A DNA stretch of 64,000 nucleotides from assembly GCF_016925615.1 (NCBI RefSeq), contig NZ_CP070499.1, positions 3,782,001 to 3,846,000 of the forward strand, written 5' to 3'. Source of the DNA: Natronosporangium hydrolyticum (GTDB lineage Bacteria; Actinomycetota; Actinomycetes; Mycobacteriales; Micromonosporaceae). Position 1 is the stretch's first letter, and the number at the start of each line of letters is the position of its first letter. Positions 1-11,082 of this stretch are shown piece after piece. Made by a program: the position numbers and the translations under genes. The notes under the pieces were generated by a model. That model did not search any database. It was not told the origin of the DNA and saw only the letters and a program-made list of their open reading frames with translations.

Positions 1-1339
1 CCGGCAGCTGCCCCAGACTGGCCTGCAGCATGCCCAGGCCGGTCGCCAGATCACCGGCGGCGAACGCGTACCCGACCGCGCCGCTGACGCCGGTCGCAAC
101 CAGCAGCAGCAGCGTCCCGGCGCCGGCGATCAGCGCGTGGCTGCCGAGCCAGGTCGCCCGGCTGACCGCGGTGGCAAGCACCGACTCCAGGTGCCCGGCC
201 GCCTCCTCAGCCCGCATCCGCAGCAACGCCTGCACCGTGTAGCCGGCCGCCGCGATCCCCAGGAAGCCGGTGAGGAAGCCGAAGAAGAGATCGACCAGGT
301 CCGCCCCGGCCGCCTGCGCGACGATCAACTGCTCGAACTGGTCGCTGATCCCGACGAAGTCGTCGACGCTGTCGCCGACCGCGCCGAAGGCGGCCCCGAC
401 GATGACCAACCCGACCAGCCACGCCAGCAGGATGCCCCGCTGTAGCCGCCACGCCAACCCGAGCGGGCTGAGCAGTGCGGCCGGCGCTGTGGCCGGGCCG
501 CGGCGATCCGCCAGCAGCCCGGAGCCGAGGTCGCGCCGGCTGGTCAGCGCGAAAGCCACCGCGACCAGGATCGCAAACAGCCCGCCGAAGAGCCCCAGCA
601 CCTCCCAGTTGTCCTGGTAGAACGGGCGCAGCTGCTGGCCCCAGCCGATCGGCGACAACCAGGAGGGCCAGGCGCTGACCAGCTCGACCTGGTTCGCCGC
701 GACCTCGCCGGCGGCGTCACCCACCGCCCGCAGCAGGAAAGCCGCCCCGAGCACCGCCATCGCCAACCCGTTCGCGCCCCGCTGAGTGGTCGAGAGCTGG
801 GCGGTGACCGCGGCTACCCCGGCGAAGGTGAGCCCGGTCGCCGCGACCGCGGCCCCGCCCGCGAACGACCCCGCGACCGGCAGGTCGTTGGCGATCAGCG
901 CGCCCGCGACCGCCCCGGTCAGCAGCAGATTGGCCACCAGCGCGAGCAGCAGCGCGGCGGCCAGCCGGGCGTACCGGCCGATCGCGGCGGCGCCGAGCAG
1001 CTCAGCCCGACCGGTCTCTTCGTCCTGCCGAGTGTGGCGGACCACCGCCTGGGCGCTCATGATCGCCGCTAGCACAGCGAGCAGCCAGTACGACTCGACC
1101 ATGGTCATGGCGCCGAGCGAGCTGCCCGACGCCGGGCCGTCGAAGATCCGCGCCGCGACGTTCGCGGCGCTGAACGCCGCCGCCTGGCTGCGCTCCTCGG
1201 CGCTGGTGTAGAGGGCGGACACGCTGGAGACGACCGCGACCGCGAGCCCGCTGATGGCGACCAGCCAAACCGGCAACAACACCCGATCGCGCCGGACCGC
1301 CAGCCGGAACAGTCGGCCCGTGCCGGTGAGGTGAGTCAT
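1..1339 (-). CDS. ABC-2 type exporter permease (antibiotic-exporter family), C-terminus cut by window start
   Basis: The reading frame opens with MTHLTGTGRLFRLAVRRDR and stays open to base 1, giving about 446 residues. The N-terminus is present; roughly the last hundred residues lie outside the window, as relatives are usually about 530 residues. It contains many hydrophobic segments, in two halves, each led by an R-rich segment (the second is LAWRLQRGILLAWLVG). This is the layout of the large actinobacterial permeases annotated as polyketide-antibiotic exporters. The start ATG overlaps the stop of the upstream ATPase gene (ATGA), so the two are translationally coupled. The substrate is unknown; drug export under TetR control is inferred from family and context. 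Confidence 0.85.
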   Translation of the reverse strand, partial: MTHLTGTGRLFRLAVRRDRVLLPVWLVAISGLAVAVVSSVSALYTSAEERSQAAAFSAANVAARIFDGPASGSSLGAMTMVESYWLLAVLAAIMSAQAVVRHTRQDEETGRAELLGAAAIGRYARLAAALLLALVANLLLTGAVAGALIANDLPVAGSFAGGAAVAATGLTFAGVAAVTAQLSTTQRGANGLAMAVLGAAFLLRAVGDAAGEVAANQVELVSAWPSWLSPIGWGQQLRPFYQDNWEVLGLFGGLFAILVAVAFALTSRRDLGSGLLADRRGPATAPAALLSPLGLAWRLQRGILLAWLVGLVIVGAAFGAVGDSVDDFVGISDQFEQLIVAQAAGADLVDLFFGFLTGFLGIAAAGYTVQALLRMRAEEAAGHLESVLATAVSRATWLGSHALIAGAGTLLLLVATGVSGAVGYAFAAGDLATGLGMLQASLGQLP

Positions 1340-2268
1340 GCCGCACCGCCGGTGGTGGTGAGGTCGGCGGTGCCGAGCTGCGCCAACTCGTCCCCATAGT
1401 GCCGCAGAAACAACTCGGCGAGGGTCGGCGGAGTCGCCGTCAAGCTTTGCACCTCGAACGGCAGCAGGTGCCGCAGCACCGGGTCCATCGCGTCGCTCGC
1501 CACCTCGCAGACCAGCTCGCTCCCGCGTACCTGCGGGTCGTGGACCCCGGGCAGGTCGGATAGGCCGGTCACCGGGCGCGCGGTCACCACCCGGATGGTG
1601 GTACGGGTCAGGTGGCGCAGTTCGGCGAGGCTGCCCGACTCGACGATCCGCCCGGAGCGGATGATGCTGAGCCGGTCACACAGGCTCTCTGCCTCGGCGA
1701 GCACATGGCTGGAGAGCAGCACGGTGCCACCGGCCGCGACCTGCTCCCGGACCGTCTCCTGAAAGACCGTCTCCATCAACGGGTCGAGGCCCGAGGTGGG
1801 CTCGTCGAGGACGAGTAGCTCCACACCGGACGCGAGCGCGGCGACCAGCGCCACCTTCTGCCGGTTGCCCTTGGAGTAGCTGGCACACCGCTTGGTCGGA
1901 TCGAGCTGGTACCGCTCGATCAGCTCGTCGCGGCGGCGGCGGCCGATCCCCCCGCGCAAGTCGCCGAACAGGTCGATCGCCTCCCCTCCCGACAGGTTCG
2001 GCCAGAGCCGCACATCTCCGGGGACATAGGCGAGCCGACGATGCAGCGCCACCGCGTCCCGCCACGGGTCGCCTCCCAGCACCGTAACCCGGCCGGCGTC
2101 GCCGCGGAGCAACCCGAGCAGGATCCGGATAGTGGTGGACTTGCCAGCCCCGTTCGGGCCGAGGAAGCCGTGGACTTCGCCGGTGGTGACGCGCAGGTCC
2201 ACCCCGTCGAGGGCCTGGGTGGCTCCGAACCGCTTACGCAGGCCGTCGATCATGATCGCCTGACTCAC
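1336..2268 (-). CDS. ABC transporter ATP-binding protein (drug exporter type)
   Basis: A 310-residue nucleotide-binding subunit that would power the adjacent permease. Walker A is FLGPNGAGKSTT and Walker B is LLVLDEPTSGLDP. The signature is SKGNRQK instead of LSGGQ, a variant common in this exporter subfamily. A C-terminal extension of about 90 residues follows the ATPase core, as in DrrA-like proteins. I chose the GTG at 2268 (VSQAIMIDGL) because GGGAGC lies about 7 bases upstream; the frame extends further but runs into the divergent promoter region. ATG at 2253 is an alternative. It is divergent from the TetR gene, with an operator-like palindrome between them. Confidence 0.9.
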   Translation of the reverse strand: MSQAIMIDGLRKRFGATQALDGVDLRVTTGEVHGFLGPNGAGKSTTIRILLGLLRGDAGRVTVLGGDPWRDAVALHRRLAYVPGDVRLWPNLSGGEAIDLFGDLRGGIGRRRRDELIERYQLDPTKRCASYSKGNRQKVALVAALASGVELLVLDEPTSGLDPLMETVFQETVREQVAAGGTVLLSSHVLAEAESLCDRLSIIRSGRIVESGSLAELRHLTRTTIRVVTARPVTGLSDLPGVHDPQVRGSELVCEVASDAMDPVLRHLLPFEVQSLTATPPTLAELFLRHYGDELAQLGTADLTTTGGAA

Positions 2269-2349
2269 GACAACGCTCCCGTACTGGTGACGGCGGACGC
2301 AGCGCCCGCACAAACTGAAAGTAACTCCCAGATCCAGTAGACACCTTTT

Positions 2350-2379
2350 GAAAGTAACTGTCAAGCGACAGTGGCTTTC
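2350..2379. promoter_or_regulatory. Operator-like palindrome between the ABC exporter and TetR genes
   Basis: Left arm GAAAGTAACTGTC and right arm GACAGTGGCTTTC are separated by AAGC. Eleven of the 13 paired positions are complementary. A second left-arm-like copy, GAAAGTAACT, lies at 2317-2326, nearer the exporter gene. The site lies just upstream of a likely -10 element (TATGCT, 2387-2392) for the TetR gene. The placement is that of a TetR operator repressing both divergent units. Confidence 0.75.
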
Positions 2380-2398
2380 AGGGCGCTATGCTGGCGGC

Positions 2399-2992
2399 GT
2401 GGATCGTGAGATGGGCCTACGAGAGCGCAAACGCCTCGCCGCGATGCGCCGCATCCAGGAGGTGGCGCTGGAGCTGTTCGACCTGTACGGCTACCAGCAG
2501 GTCCCGATCGAGCGCATCGCCGACGCCGCCGAGGTCTCCCCCAGCTCGGTCTACCGCTACTTCGGCACCAAGGAGCAGATCGTGCTTTGGGACGAGTACG
2601 ACCCGATCGCGATCGAACGCATCGCCAGCGAACTGCTCAGCCAACCCCCGATCGAAGCCGTCCGGCGAGTAATGGACGAGACCATCGGCGAGATGATGCG
2701 GGTCGACGAGCAACGCGTGCGGCGCCGGATCCACCACATGATGCAGGAACCGGCGATCGCCGCCGCCACCGCCGTCCAGGCCCACGAAGTGGCCACAATG
2801 ATCATCGGCCGGTTCGCCGAACAGCTCGGCCGCGATCCGAACGACCTGGAACTCCACGTCTTCGCCCACGGCTTCGTAGGGGCGATCATCGGGGTGATGC
2901 GCTACTGGTACACAATCGACTTCCGGCAGCCATTGCCCGCGCTCGTCGACCAGGTGATCACCTCATTCGAACGCGGCTTCTCGTTCCCCTGA
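2399..2992 (+). CDS. TetR family transcriptional regulator
   Basis: A repressor of about 197 residues. The N-terminal helix-turn-helix is ERKRLAAMRRIQEVALELF followed by IERIADAAEVSPSSVYRYFGTKEQ, typical of TetR DNA-binding domains. The C-terminal ligand domain contains FAHGFVGAIIGVMRYWY near its end. GTG at 2399 sits seven bases after a TATGCT -10 element, which suggests a leaderless transcript; ATG at 2411 is the alternative start. It is divergent from the ABC exporter and probably represses it and itself through 2350-2379. Its 3' end overlaps the convergent StrR/ParB-like gene by 30 bases. Confidence 0.9.
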   Translation: MDREMGLRERKRLAAMRRIQEVALELFDLYGYQQVPIERIADAAEVSPSSVYRYFGTKEQIVLWDEYDPIAIERIASELLSQPPIEAVRRVMDETIGEMMRVDEQRVRRRIHHMMQEPAIAAATAVQAHEVATMIIGRFAEQLGRDPNDLELHVFAHGFVGAIIGVMRYWYTIDFRQPLPALVDQVITSFERGFSFP

Positions 2993-4093
2993 CCCCGCCC
3001 GTACCCGCCCGGTCAGCTCATCGGCGAGCGACTGCCACGCCGCCGCGTACGCCTGCGCCACCTCGATGATCGAGTAACTGCTGTGCAGCGGCACCTCTGC
3101 CGCCACCTGGCGGCAATCGGCCGGATCGACAAAGTGCGCACCGAGCCACCGCAGCACCTGCCGGCCGCGTTCCGAGTAGCGCAGCGCCGGGTCCTGCTGC
3201 AGCACCTGCATTACCGAGAACACTCCGCGCTCATCGTTCCCCACCGACGGGGCGCCGTGCCGACCCGCCGCTGGCGCGCCATCATGCCGCCCCTTGGCCG
3301 CCGCCGCGGCGTGATGCGTCACCGAACGCCCGGCCCGGGCCTCGGATCCGCCGCGGCCCAGGGACACCGTACGGACCTCGGCGACCGATGGCGCCGCGGC
3401 TGAACGGGCGCCGCGCGGCACCACCTCTTCGCCGTCGCGGAGCCGCCGCCGGACATCACGGGCTGTCCCCACCGAAACCCCCGCGAGCCGGGCGACCTCC
3501 CGAAGCGAGGCATCCGGCCGCGAAGTGATCACCGACGCGGCGAGTCGCCGCCCCTGCGCCGGATCCAACGGCCGGACCCGGCCATCCCGCCCCACCCGGG
3601 CGGCCACCGGCGGCTGGTGACCGCCCTGCGCCCGCACCGACTGCACCGTCCCCGGCGCCAACCCGGTCACCGCCGCCACCGCCCGGTCCGACCAAGCGGG
3701 AAAGTTCATGAGGATCCGCCGCGCGGCCGCCCGCCGATCCGGCAACGGCAGCCCGTGGGCATTGTTGGCGCGCACCGCCACCACGAACGCGTCGTCGTCG
3801 CTGCCCTCAAAGTAGACCGCCCGAATCGTCCGATCCCCTCGCCACTGCGCCGCCCGGACCCGGTGCGCACCATCGATCACCCGGTTCGTCGGACGATGCA
3901 CCAGGATCGGCGGCAGCGAGACCCCCGGCTGCTCCGCCAGCAGCGCCACATGCGCCGCATCCTCCCCCGCCGATCGCGGCGAGCCGGTCGACACCAGCGA
4001 ATCCAGCGCCAACTCCACCACCCTGGGCCCACCCGCCGAGTGTCCCCCGTTGGCCGCCAGCGCCTCCGCCATGGTCCCGCCCGGCACCCGCAT
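2963..4093 (-). CDS. ParB-N domain regulator of the StrR/NovG type
   Basis: A 376-residue protein. The N-terminal ParB/Srx-like domain spans roughly residues 25-130 and carries the motif LPPILVHRPTNRVIDGAHRV. Helix-turn-helix segments follow at about 135-215 (DRAVAAVTGLAPGTVQSVR and LREVARLAGVSVGTARDVRRRL). A conserved C-terminal block includes LRYSERGRQVLRWLGAHF. This layout is that of StrR-like activators of antibiotic clusters, not of chromosomal ParB, which lacks that C-terminus and sits beside parA. ATG at 4093 has GGGAGGG seven bases upstream. No biosynthetic cluster is visible next to it, so its target is elsewhere or it is an orphan. Confidence 0.8.
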   Translation of the reverse strand: MRVPGGTMAEALAANGGHSAGGPRVVELALDSLVSTGSPRSAGEDAAHVALLAEQPGVSLPPILVHRPTNRVIDGAHRVRAAQWRGDRTIRAVYFEGSDDDAFVVAVRANNAHGLPLPDRRAAARRILMNFPAWSDRAVAAVTGLAPGTVQSVRAQGGHQPPVAARVGRDGRVRPLDPAQGRRLAASVITSRPDASLREVARLAGVSVGTARDVRRRLRDGEEVVPRGARSAAAPSVAEVRTVSLGRGGSEARAGRSVTHHAAAAAKGRHDGAPAAGRHGAPSVGNDERGVFSVMQVLQQDPALRYSERGRQVLRWLGAHFVDPADCRQVAAEVPLHSSYSIIEVAQAYAAAWQSLADELTGRVRAGSGEREAAFE

Positions 4094-4259
4094 CGCTACC
4101 CTCCCAGGTGAAGTCCGATCCGTTCAGACGATGCCGCAGCCGACTCTCCGATCGCTGTCGAATCACTGTCATGGCAGGTAGAGGGCGCACGGGGCCGCCC
4201 CGCGGCCGGGGTCGGGGCAGGTCGAGCACCGCGATGGCGGCGAACGTGATCAGTTCGCG

Positions 4260-4706
4260 CTAGCCCCGTGCCTCGTGCAAGCCTTTCGCGGCGAGCTGGT
4301 CGGCGCGTTCGTTCTCGACGTGCCCGGCGTGGCCCTTCACCCAGTGCCAGGTCACCTCGTGCTGGCTCGCCGCGGCCGCCAGCCGACGCCAGAGGTCAGC
4401 GTTCTTGACCGGCTGCCGGCCAGCCGTCTGCCAGCCGTTGCGCTGCCAACGGGGCAGCCACGAGGTGATGCCGTTACGCACGTACGTGCTGTCGGTGTGG
4501 ACCCGGACCTGGGCCGGCCGGGTCAGGCTCTCCAAGGCCATGATCGGCGCCAACAGCTCCATCCGGTTGTTGGTGGTCGCCCCGGACTCGCCACCGAAGA
4601 TCTCCCGCTCGTGGTCGCCGTACCGCAGCAACGCCCCCCAGCCGCCCGGGCCGGGATTGCCGCTGCACGCGCCATCGGTGAAGATGTCGACCAGCTGCTC
4701 CGCCAT
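4260..4706 (-). CDS. rnhA: Ribonuclease HI
   Basis: A 148-residue enzyme that cleaves the RNA strand of RNA-DNA hybrids. All catalytic positions are visible: D11 in [18 protein letters not shown]50 in NNRMEL, D72 in [11 protein letters not shown], and H126 and D136 in [16 protein letters not shown]. The length matches the bacterial family. The frame continues upstream to ATG 4718 and ATG 4772, but the domain begins immediately after MAEQLVDIF, so ATG 4706 is preferred. It is divergent from the beta-galactosidase gene. Confidence 0.95.
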   Translation of the reverse strand: MAEQLVDIFTDGACSGNPGPGGWGALLRYGDHEREIFGGESGATTNNRMELLAPIMALESLTRPAQVRVHTDSTYVRNGITSWLPRWQRNGWQTAGRQPVKNADLWRRLAAAASQHEVTWHWVKGHAGHVENERADQLAAKGLHEARG

Positions 4707-4799
4707 GCCCGCCACCATAGCGGCGCCGACCACAGAGCCCTCCCCCGCCGCCGCGATCATGGGGTTAGGCACCGAGAACGGCTCCGATCAGGTACCTAG

Positions 4800-7737
<2,938 letters not shown>

Positions 7738-7760
7738 GAGAATCGCGGTAACGTAGCGCG

Positions 7761-8711
7761 ATGGTGGACTTCAGTGGTGGCCCGGTCGCCGGAGATCTCG
7801 ACGTACGGTGGATCCACGGGTCGCGGTCGAAGGCAGACAGTGCCGATCCGTTGCTTCAGGTCCACCGGTACGACGAGCACACATACATCCTGCGGCAGAG
7901 CATGACCGTCAGCCATGAGGCACCGTTCCTGTATCTGCTCTTCGGTAACGACCGCGTGCTCCTGCTCGATACCGGTGCGACGAAAGACCCGGCGACCTTC
8001 CCCTTACGCGCGACCGTCGACGAGCTGGTCTCGGCTTGGCTGGCCAGCCACCCCCGAGCCGACTACGCGCTGGTGGTGGCCCACACGCACGCACACGGCG
8101 ACCACATCGCCGGTGATGAGCAGTTCGCGGACCGCCCGCTCACCACAGTGGTGCCCTCGGACCTGGACTCAGTGCAGTCGTTCTTCGGCATAGCTGACTG
8201 GCCGGAGCAGGTGGTCAGCTTCGATCTTGGCGGACGCGTCCTCGACCTCGTCGGCGCTCCCGGCCATCACCCGACCTCGCTGGCGTTCTTCGACCCGTGG
8301 ACGGGTTTTCTGCTCACTGGCGATTCGGTCTATCCGGGCCGGCTGTACGGGTTCGACATGCCAGCATTCGTGGCGAGCCTGGACCGGCTGGTCGAATTCG
8401 CCGAGGCACGCCCGGTCACCCATGTCATGGGCTGCCACATCGAAATGTCGCGCATGCCCGGTCGGGACTATCCGCTCGGCACAAAGTACCAACCCGACGA
8501 GCCGCCGCTGCAGATGACGATGGCGCAGCTACGCACGGTTCGAGACGCGGCCCGCGCGGCCGAGGCCAAGCCGGGCGTGTATGTCCACGATGACTTCGTC
8601 ATCGCGAGTGGTATGGGGATCCGGAGCATCCTGCGGCTGCTGGTTCGGTCTTTCGGCCAGCGGCTCGGCGTCCGACGGGCGAGCCTCGGCGAGAAGGCGG
8701 CCCAGGCATGA
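7761..8711 (+). CDS. Metallo-beta-lactamase-fold hydrolase
   Basis: A 316-residue MBL-fold protein. The metal motif H110-x-H112-x-D114-H115 lies in VVAHTHAHGDHIAGDEQF, and later metal ligands are likely in APGHHPTS and LLTGDSVYPG. The substrate is not deducible; relatives include lactonases and glyoxalase II-like hydrolases. It starts at ATG 7761 with no clear ribosome-binding site. Its stop overlaps the next gene's start (ATGA at 8708), so it forms a coupled pair with the SDR gene. Confidence 0.88.
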   Translation: MVDFSGGPVAGDLDVRWIHGSRSKADSADPLLQVHRYDEHTYILRQSMTVSHEAPFLYLLFGNDRVLLLDTGATKDPATFPLRATVDELVSAWLASHPRADYALVVAHTHAHGDHIAGDEQFADRPLTTVVPSDLDSVQSFFGIADWPEQVVSFDLGGRVLDLVGAPGHHPTSLAFFDPWTGFLLTGDSVYPGRLYGFDMPAFVASLDRLVEFAEARPVTHVMGCHIEMSRMPGRDYPLGTKYQPDEPPLQMTMAQLRTVRDAARAAEAKPGVYVHDDFVIASGMGIRSILRLLVRSFGQRLGVRRASLGEKAAQA

Positions 8712-9520
8712 TCCTCAAGGGCAAGGTCGCGGTGGTCTTCGGCGCCGGCGGCTTCGTCGGGAGCGCGGTCGCCCGGTCGTTCGCACAGGAAGGCGCGAAG
8801 GTCTACCTCGGTGGCCGTACCATCGAGAAGCTCCAACGGGTAGCCGACGACATCACCGACGCCGGCGGCGACGCCACGGCGGTCGCCGTCGACGCGACGG
8901 ATGAATCGGCGGTGGACCAACAGGTGGCGGCGCTCGCCGCCGACGCCGGTGGCCTCGACATCACCTTCAACGCCATCTCCTACGGCGATGTCCAGGGCGC
9001 GCCGCTGTCTGAACTGCCGCCTGAGCATGTGCTCGGCCCGGTCGACTACGCCCTCCGGACCCACCTCTACACCGTTCGGGCCTGCGCCCGCCACATCGTC
9101 CAGCAGGGCTCGGGCGCGGTGATGACGGTGACCGGATACGGGCCGCCCTTCCCCGAACTCGGTAGCACCGCCATCACCTGGCACGCGGTCGAAGGTCTCT
9201 ACCGGCAGTGGGCCGCCGAACTCGGCCCCCACGGGGTGCGAGTCTGCTGGCTACGCACGGGCGGGTTCCGGGAATCGGTGCTGGGCGCCGCGGCGTACGA
9301 CTCGTTGTTCATGTTCAGCGACGGCGACCTGGTGCCGCTCTCCCGGCTCAGCGGCGACACCGCCGAAGCTGACCTGGCCGGCATCGAGCAGGAGACCATG
9401 CTCAAACGGCTCCCCTCGCTGGCGGAGGCGGGAGCCACCGCGGCCTTCCTCGCCTCCGATCATGCCCGGTCGATCACCGCGACCGCGGTGAACCTCACCA
9501 GCGGCGCGGTCGCCGACTGA
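8708..9520 (+). CDS. SDR-fold protein lacking the usual catalytic Tyr/Lys
   Basis: A 270-residue Rossmann protein of the short-chain dehydrogenase family. The nucleotide-binding motif is VVFGAGGFVGSAVA near the N-terminus, followed by GGRTIEKLQ. Where classical members have Ser...Tyr-x-x-x-Lys, this one reads MTVTGYGPPFPELG then STAITWHAVEGLYRQW: no Tyr or Lys at the expected spacing. It may be a non-canonical reductase or a binding protein. It is coupled to the MBL-fold gene by a four-base overlap, so the two probably act on related compounds. Confidence 0.82.
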   Translation: MILKGKVAVVFGAGGFVGSAVARSFAQEGAKVYLGGRTIEKLQRVADDITDAGGDATAVAVDATDESAVDQQVAALAADAGGLDITFNAISYGDVQGAPLSELPPEHVLGPVDYALRTHLYTVRACARHIVQQGSGAVMTVTGYGPPFPELGSTAITWHAVEGLYRQWAAELGPHGVRVCWLRTGGFRESVLGAAAYDSLFMFSDGDLVPLSRLSGDTAEADLAGIEQETMLKRLPSLAEAGATAAFLASDHARSITATAVNLTSGAVAD

Positions 9521-9658
9521 GCAGGCGGGCTAGCCGGTGAGTCGATACTCCCAGCCTTCGGCCGCCACAGCGCCTAACTCTTCCTGCTCCAGAAAAACAC
9601 GGCCCGGTAGCGAAATACAAGACTTGTTCGACGCTGCACGCTCCTCGACACTGACGTA

Positions 9659-10411
9659 GTGAACTCAGCAGAACGAGAGACGACAGTCCGGTCAGTGCGC
9701 AGGCGACTGGCCGCCGAAGGGCCACCGTGGACCCGAGACTACGAGCGGGACTTCGAGACGGTCGCCATGCCTGAGCACGACTGCGACCTGCTCCGCGACC
9801 TGTTGATCGCCGAACGCGCCGAGACCGTAGTGGAGATCGGCCTCGCCTACGCCAGCTCCGCGCTCGCCATCGGCGAAGCACTTGTTACCACCGACCCACC
9901 CCGGCCGCGGCACGTCATCATCGACCCGTACCAGGAACGCGCCTTCGGCAATGTCGGCTGGGGCCTGATCTGCGATGCCGGACTGGACCCGATCACCACG
10001 CTGATGCCGGCCTGGTCATCGATCGCGCTGCCGCAACTGGTCACCGACGGGCTGGTCGCCGACGCGGCCTTCGTCGACGGCAGCCACCGGTTCCACGAAG
10101 TCTTCGTGGACCTCTACTTCCTCCGTAAGACCGTCCGACCCGGTGGCCTGGTCGTCCTCGATGACCATTGGACACCGTCGGTACGCACCGCGGTCCGCTA
10201 CTTCGAACTCAATCTGGGGTGGACGGCGCTCCCCGACGCCTTCGCCACCGGCAGCACGACGCCGATCGGCGGTGACCCACAGGCCGAGCCGGTCCCGCGC
10301 TGTCGGGCCTTCCGGCTACCCGACGCCCTCACCGAGCCAGCCTTCGAGGACTTCCACGAATTCGCCGCCGATCATGAGCGTGTTTACAGACACGCCGGGC
10401 GTGTCGGCTAA
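9659..10411 (+). CDS. Class I SAM-dependent methyltransferase
   Basis: A 250-residue methyltransferase of the Methyltransf_24 (CmcI-like) kind. Motif I is VVEIGLAYASSALAIGE, the acidic residue of strand 2 is in HVIIDPYQ, and a DGSHRFHEVFVDLYFL block precedes PGGLVVLDDHW. The substrate is unknown. It starts with GTG at 9659. No Shine-Dalgarno sequence is apparent, so it may be leaderless. The last codons and stop lie inside the long palindrome at 10367-10427. Confidence 0.85.
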   Translation: MNSAERETTVRSVRRRLAAEGPPWTRDYERDFETVAMPEHDCDLLRDLLIAERAETVVEIGLAYASSALAIGEALVTTDPPRPRHVIIDPYQERAFGNVGWGLICDAGLDPITTLMPAWSSIALPQLVTDGLVADAAFVDGSHRFHEVFVDLYFLRKTVRPGGLVVLDDHWTPSVRTAVRYFELNLGWTALPDAFATGSTTPIGGDPQAEPVPRCRAFRLPDALTEPAFEDFHEFAADHERVYRHAGRVG

Positions 10412-10427
10412 CACGCTCATGATCGGC
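10367..10427. terminator. Long nested palindrome covering both convergent gene ends
   Basis: An 18-bp outer stem pairs 10367-10384 (ending ATGAGCGTGTT) with 10410-10427 (beginning AACACGCTCAT). Inside it, GACACGC and GCGTGTC (10389-10405) form a second stem around CGG. The stop codons of the methyltransferase (10409-10411) and of the convergent response regulator (10417-10419) both lie in the right arm. There is no U-tract. It fits a bidirectional terminator, or a palindromic repeat element inserted there. Confidence 0.7.
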
Positions 10428-11082
10428 CGGGGAAAGCGAGTCCGTGTTGGTAGGCCCAGATGACGGTCTGCACCCGGTCCCGCGTTCCCAATTTGGACAT
10501 CACCCGGCCGAGGTGTGATTTCACGGTGCTGGTCTCCACGAAGAGCTCCCGGGCGATCTCGGCGTTGGACATGCCCTGGGCCAGCAGCCGCACGATCTCG
10601 CTCTCCCGGGCGGTGAGTAGCTGCGCCGCCCCGGCCGCCGGGTCCGGGGCCCGCCGCCGCCGGGCAAATTCGGCGATGACCCGCCTGGTCACCGATTGGT
10701 CGACCAAGCCGTGACCGGCGGCGAGCTTCCGGATCGCCCCGATCAGCTCCTCCGGGTCGCAGTCTTTCAGGATGAACCCGCTCGCGCCCGCCTCCAGCGC
10801 GCCGAACACGTAGTCGTCGAGGTTGAAGGTGGTCACCACCAGGATGGCTGGGGGGTGCCCGGCCGGGTCGGCGACGATCTCCCGGGTTGCGGCGATCCCG
10901 TCGCCGCCCGGCATCCGGACATCCATGCAGACCACATCCGGCCGGAGCCGGCGCGCCGCCGCCACCGCCGCGGGGCCGGTGGACGCCTCCCCCACGACCT
11001 CGATGTCTCCCGCCTCCGCTAGCAGGACCTGAAATCCGGCGCGGACCACCGCCTGGTCGTCCACGAGCAGCACTGTGATCAC
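10417..11082 (-). CDS. NarL/LuxR-type response regulator
   Basis: A 221-residue response regulator. The receiver domain begins MITVLLVDDQAVVRAGFQ, and the phosphoacceptor is D54 in VVCMDVRMPG. The C-terminal LuxR helix-turn-helix reads LLTARESEIVRLLAQG then SNAEIARELFVETSTVKSHL. It overlaps the upstream histidine kinase gene by four bases and forms an operon with it. The signal and targets are unknown; the adjacent serine hydrolase gene, in the same orientation upstream, is a candidate target. Confidence 0.95.
   Translation of the reverse strand: MITVLLVDDQAVVRAGFQVLLAEAGDIEVVGEASTGPAAVAAARRLRPDVVCMDVRMPGGDGIAATREIVADPAGHPPAILVVTTFNLDDYVFGALEAGASGFILKDCDPEELIGAIRKLAAGHGLVDQSVTRRVIAEFARRRRAPDPAAGAAQLLTARESEIVRLLAQGMSNAEIARELFVETSTVKSHLGRVMSKLGTRDRVQTVIWAYQHGLAFPGRS

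Noticed and set aside
4122-4162. Possible StrR-type paired site (GTTCAGACG ... GCTGTCGAA) upstream of the StrR-like gene
   Set aside because: The left half departs from the known consensus, and the centres are 32 bases apart instead of 20. Too weak to call.
8581-8904. An alternative plus-strand frame across the MBL/SDR junction
   Set aside because: It conflicts with the ATGA-coupled genes in the other frame and has no recognisable domain.
10371-10430. Short peptides reading MSV...NTLMIG through the palindrome on either strand
   Set aside because: They are by-products of the palindrome, which reads almost the same on both strands. No start signals belong to them.
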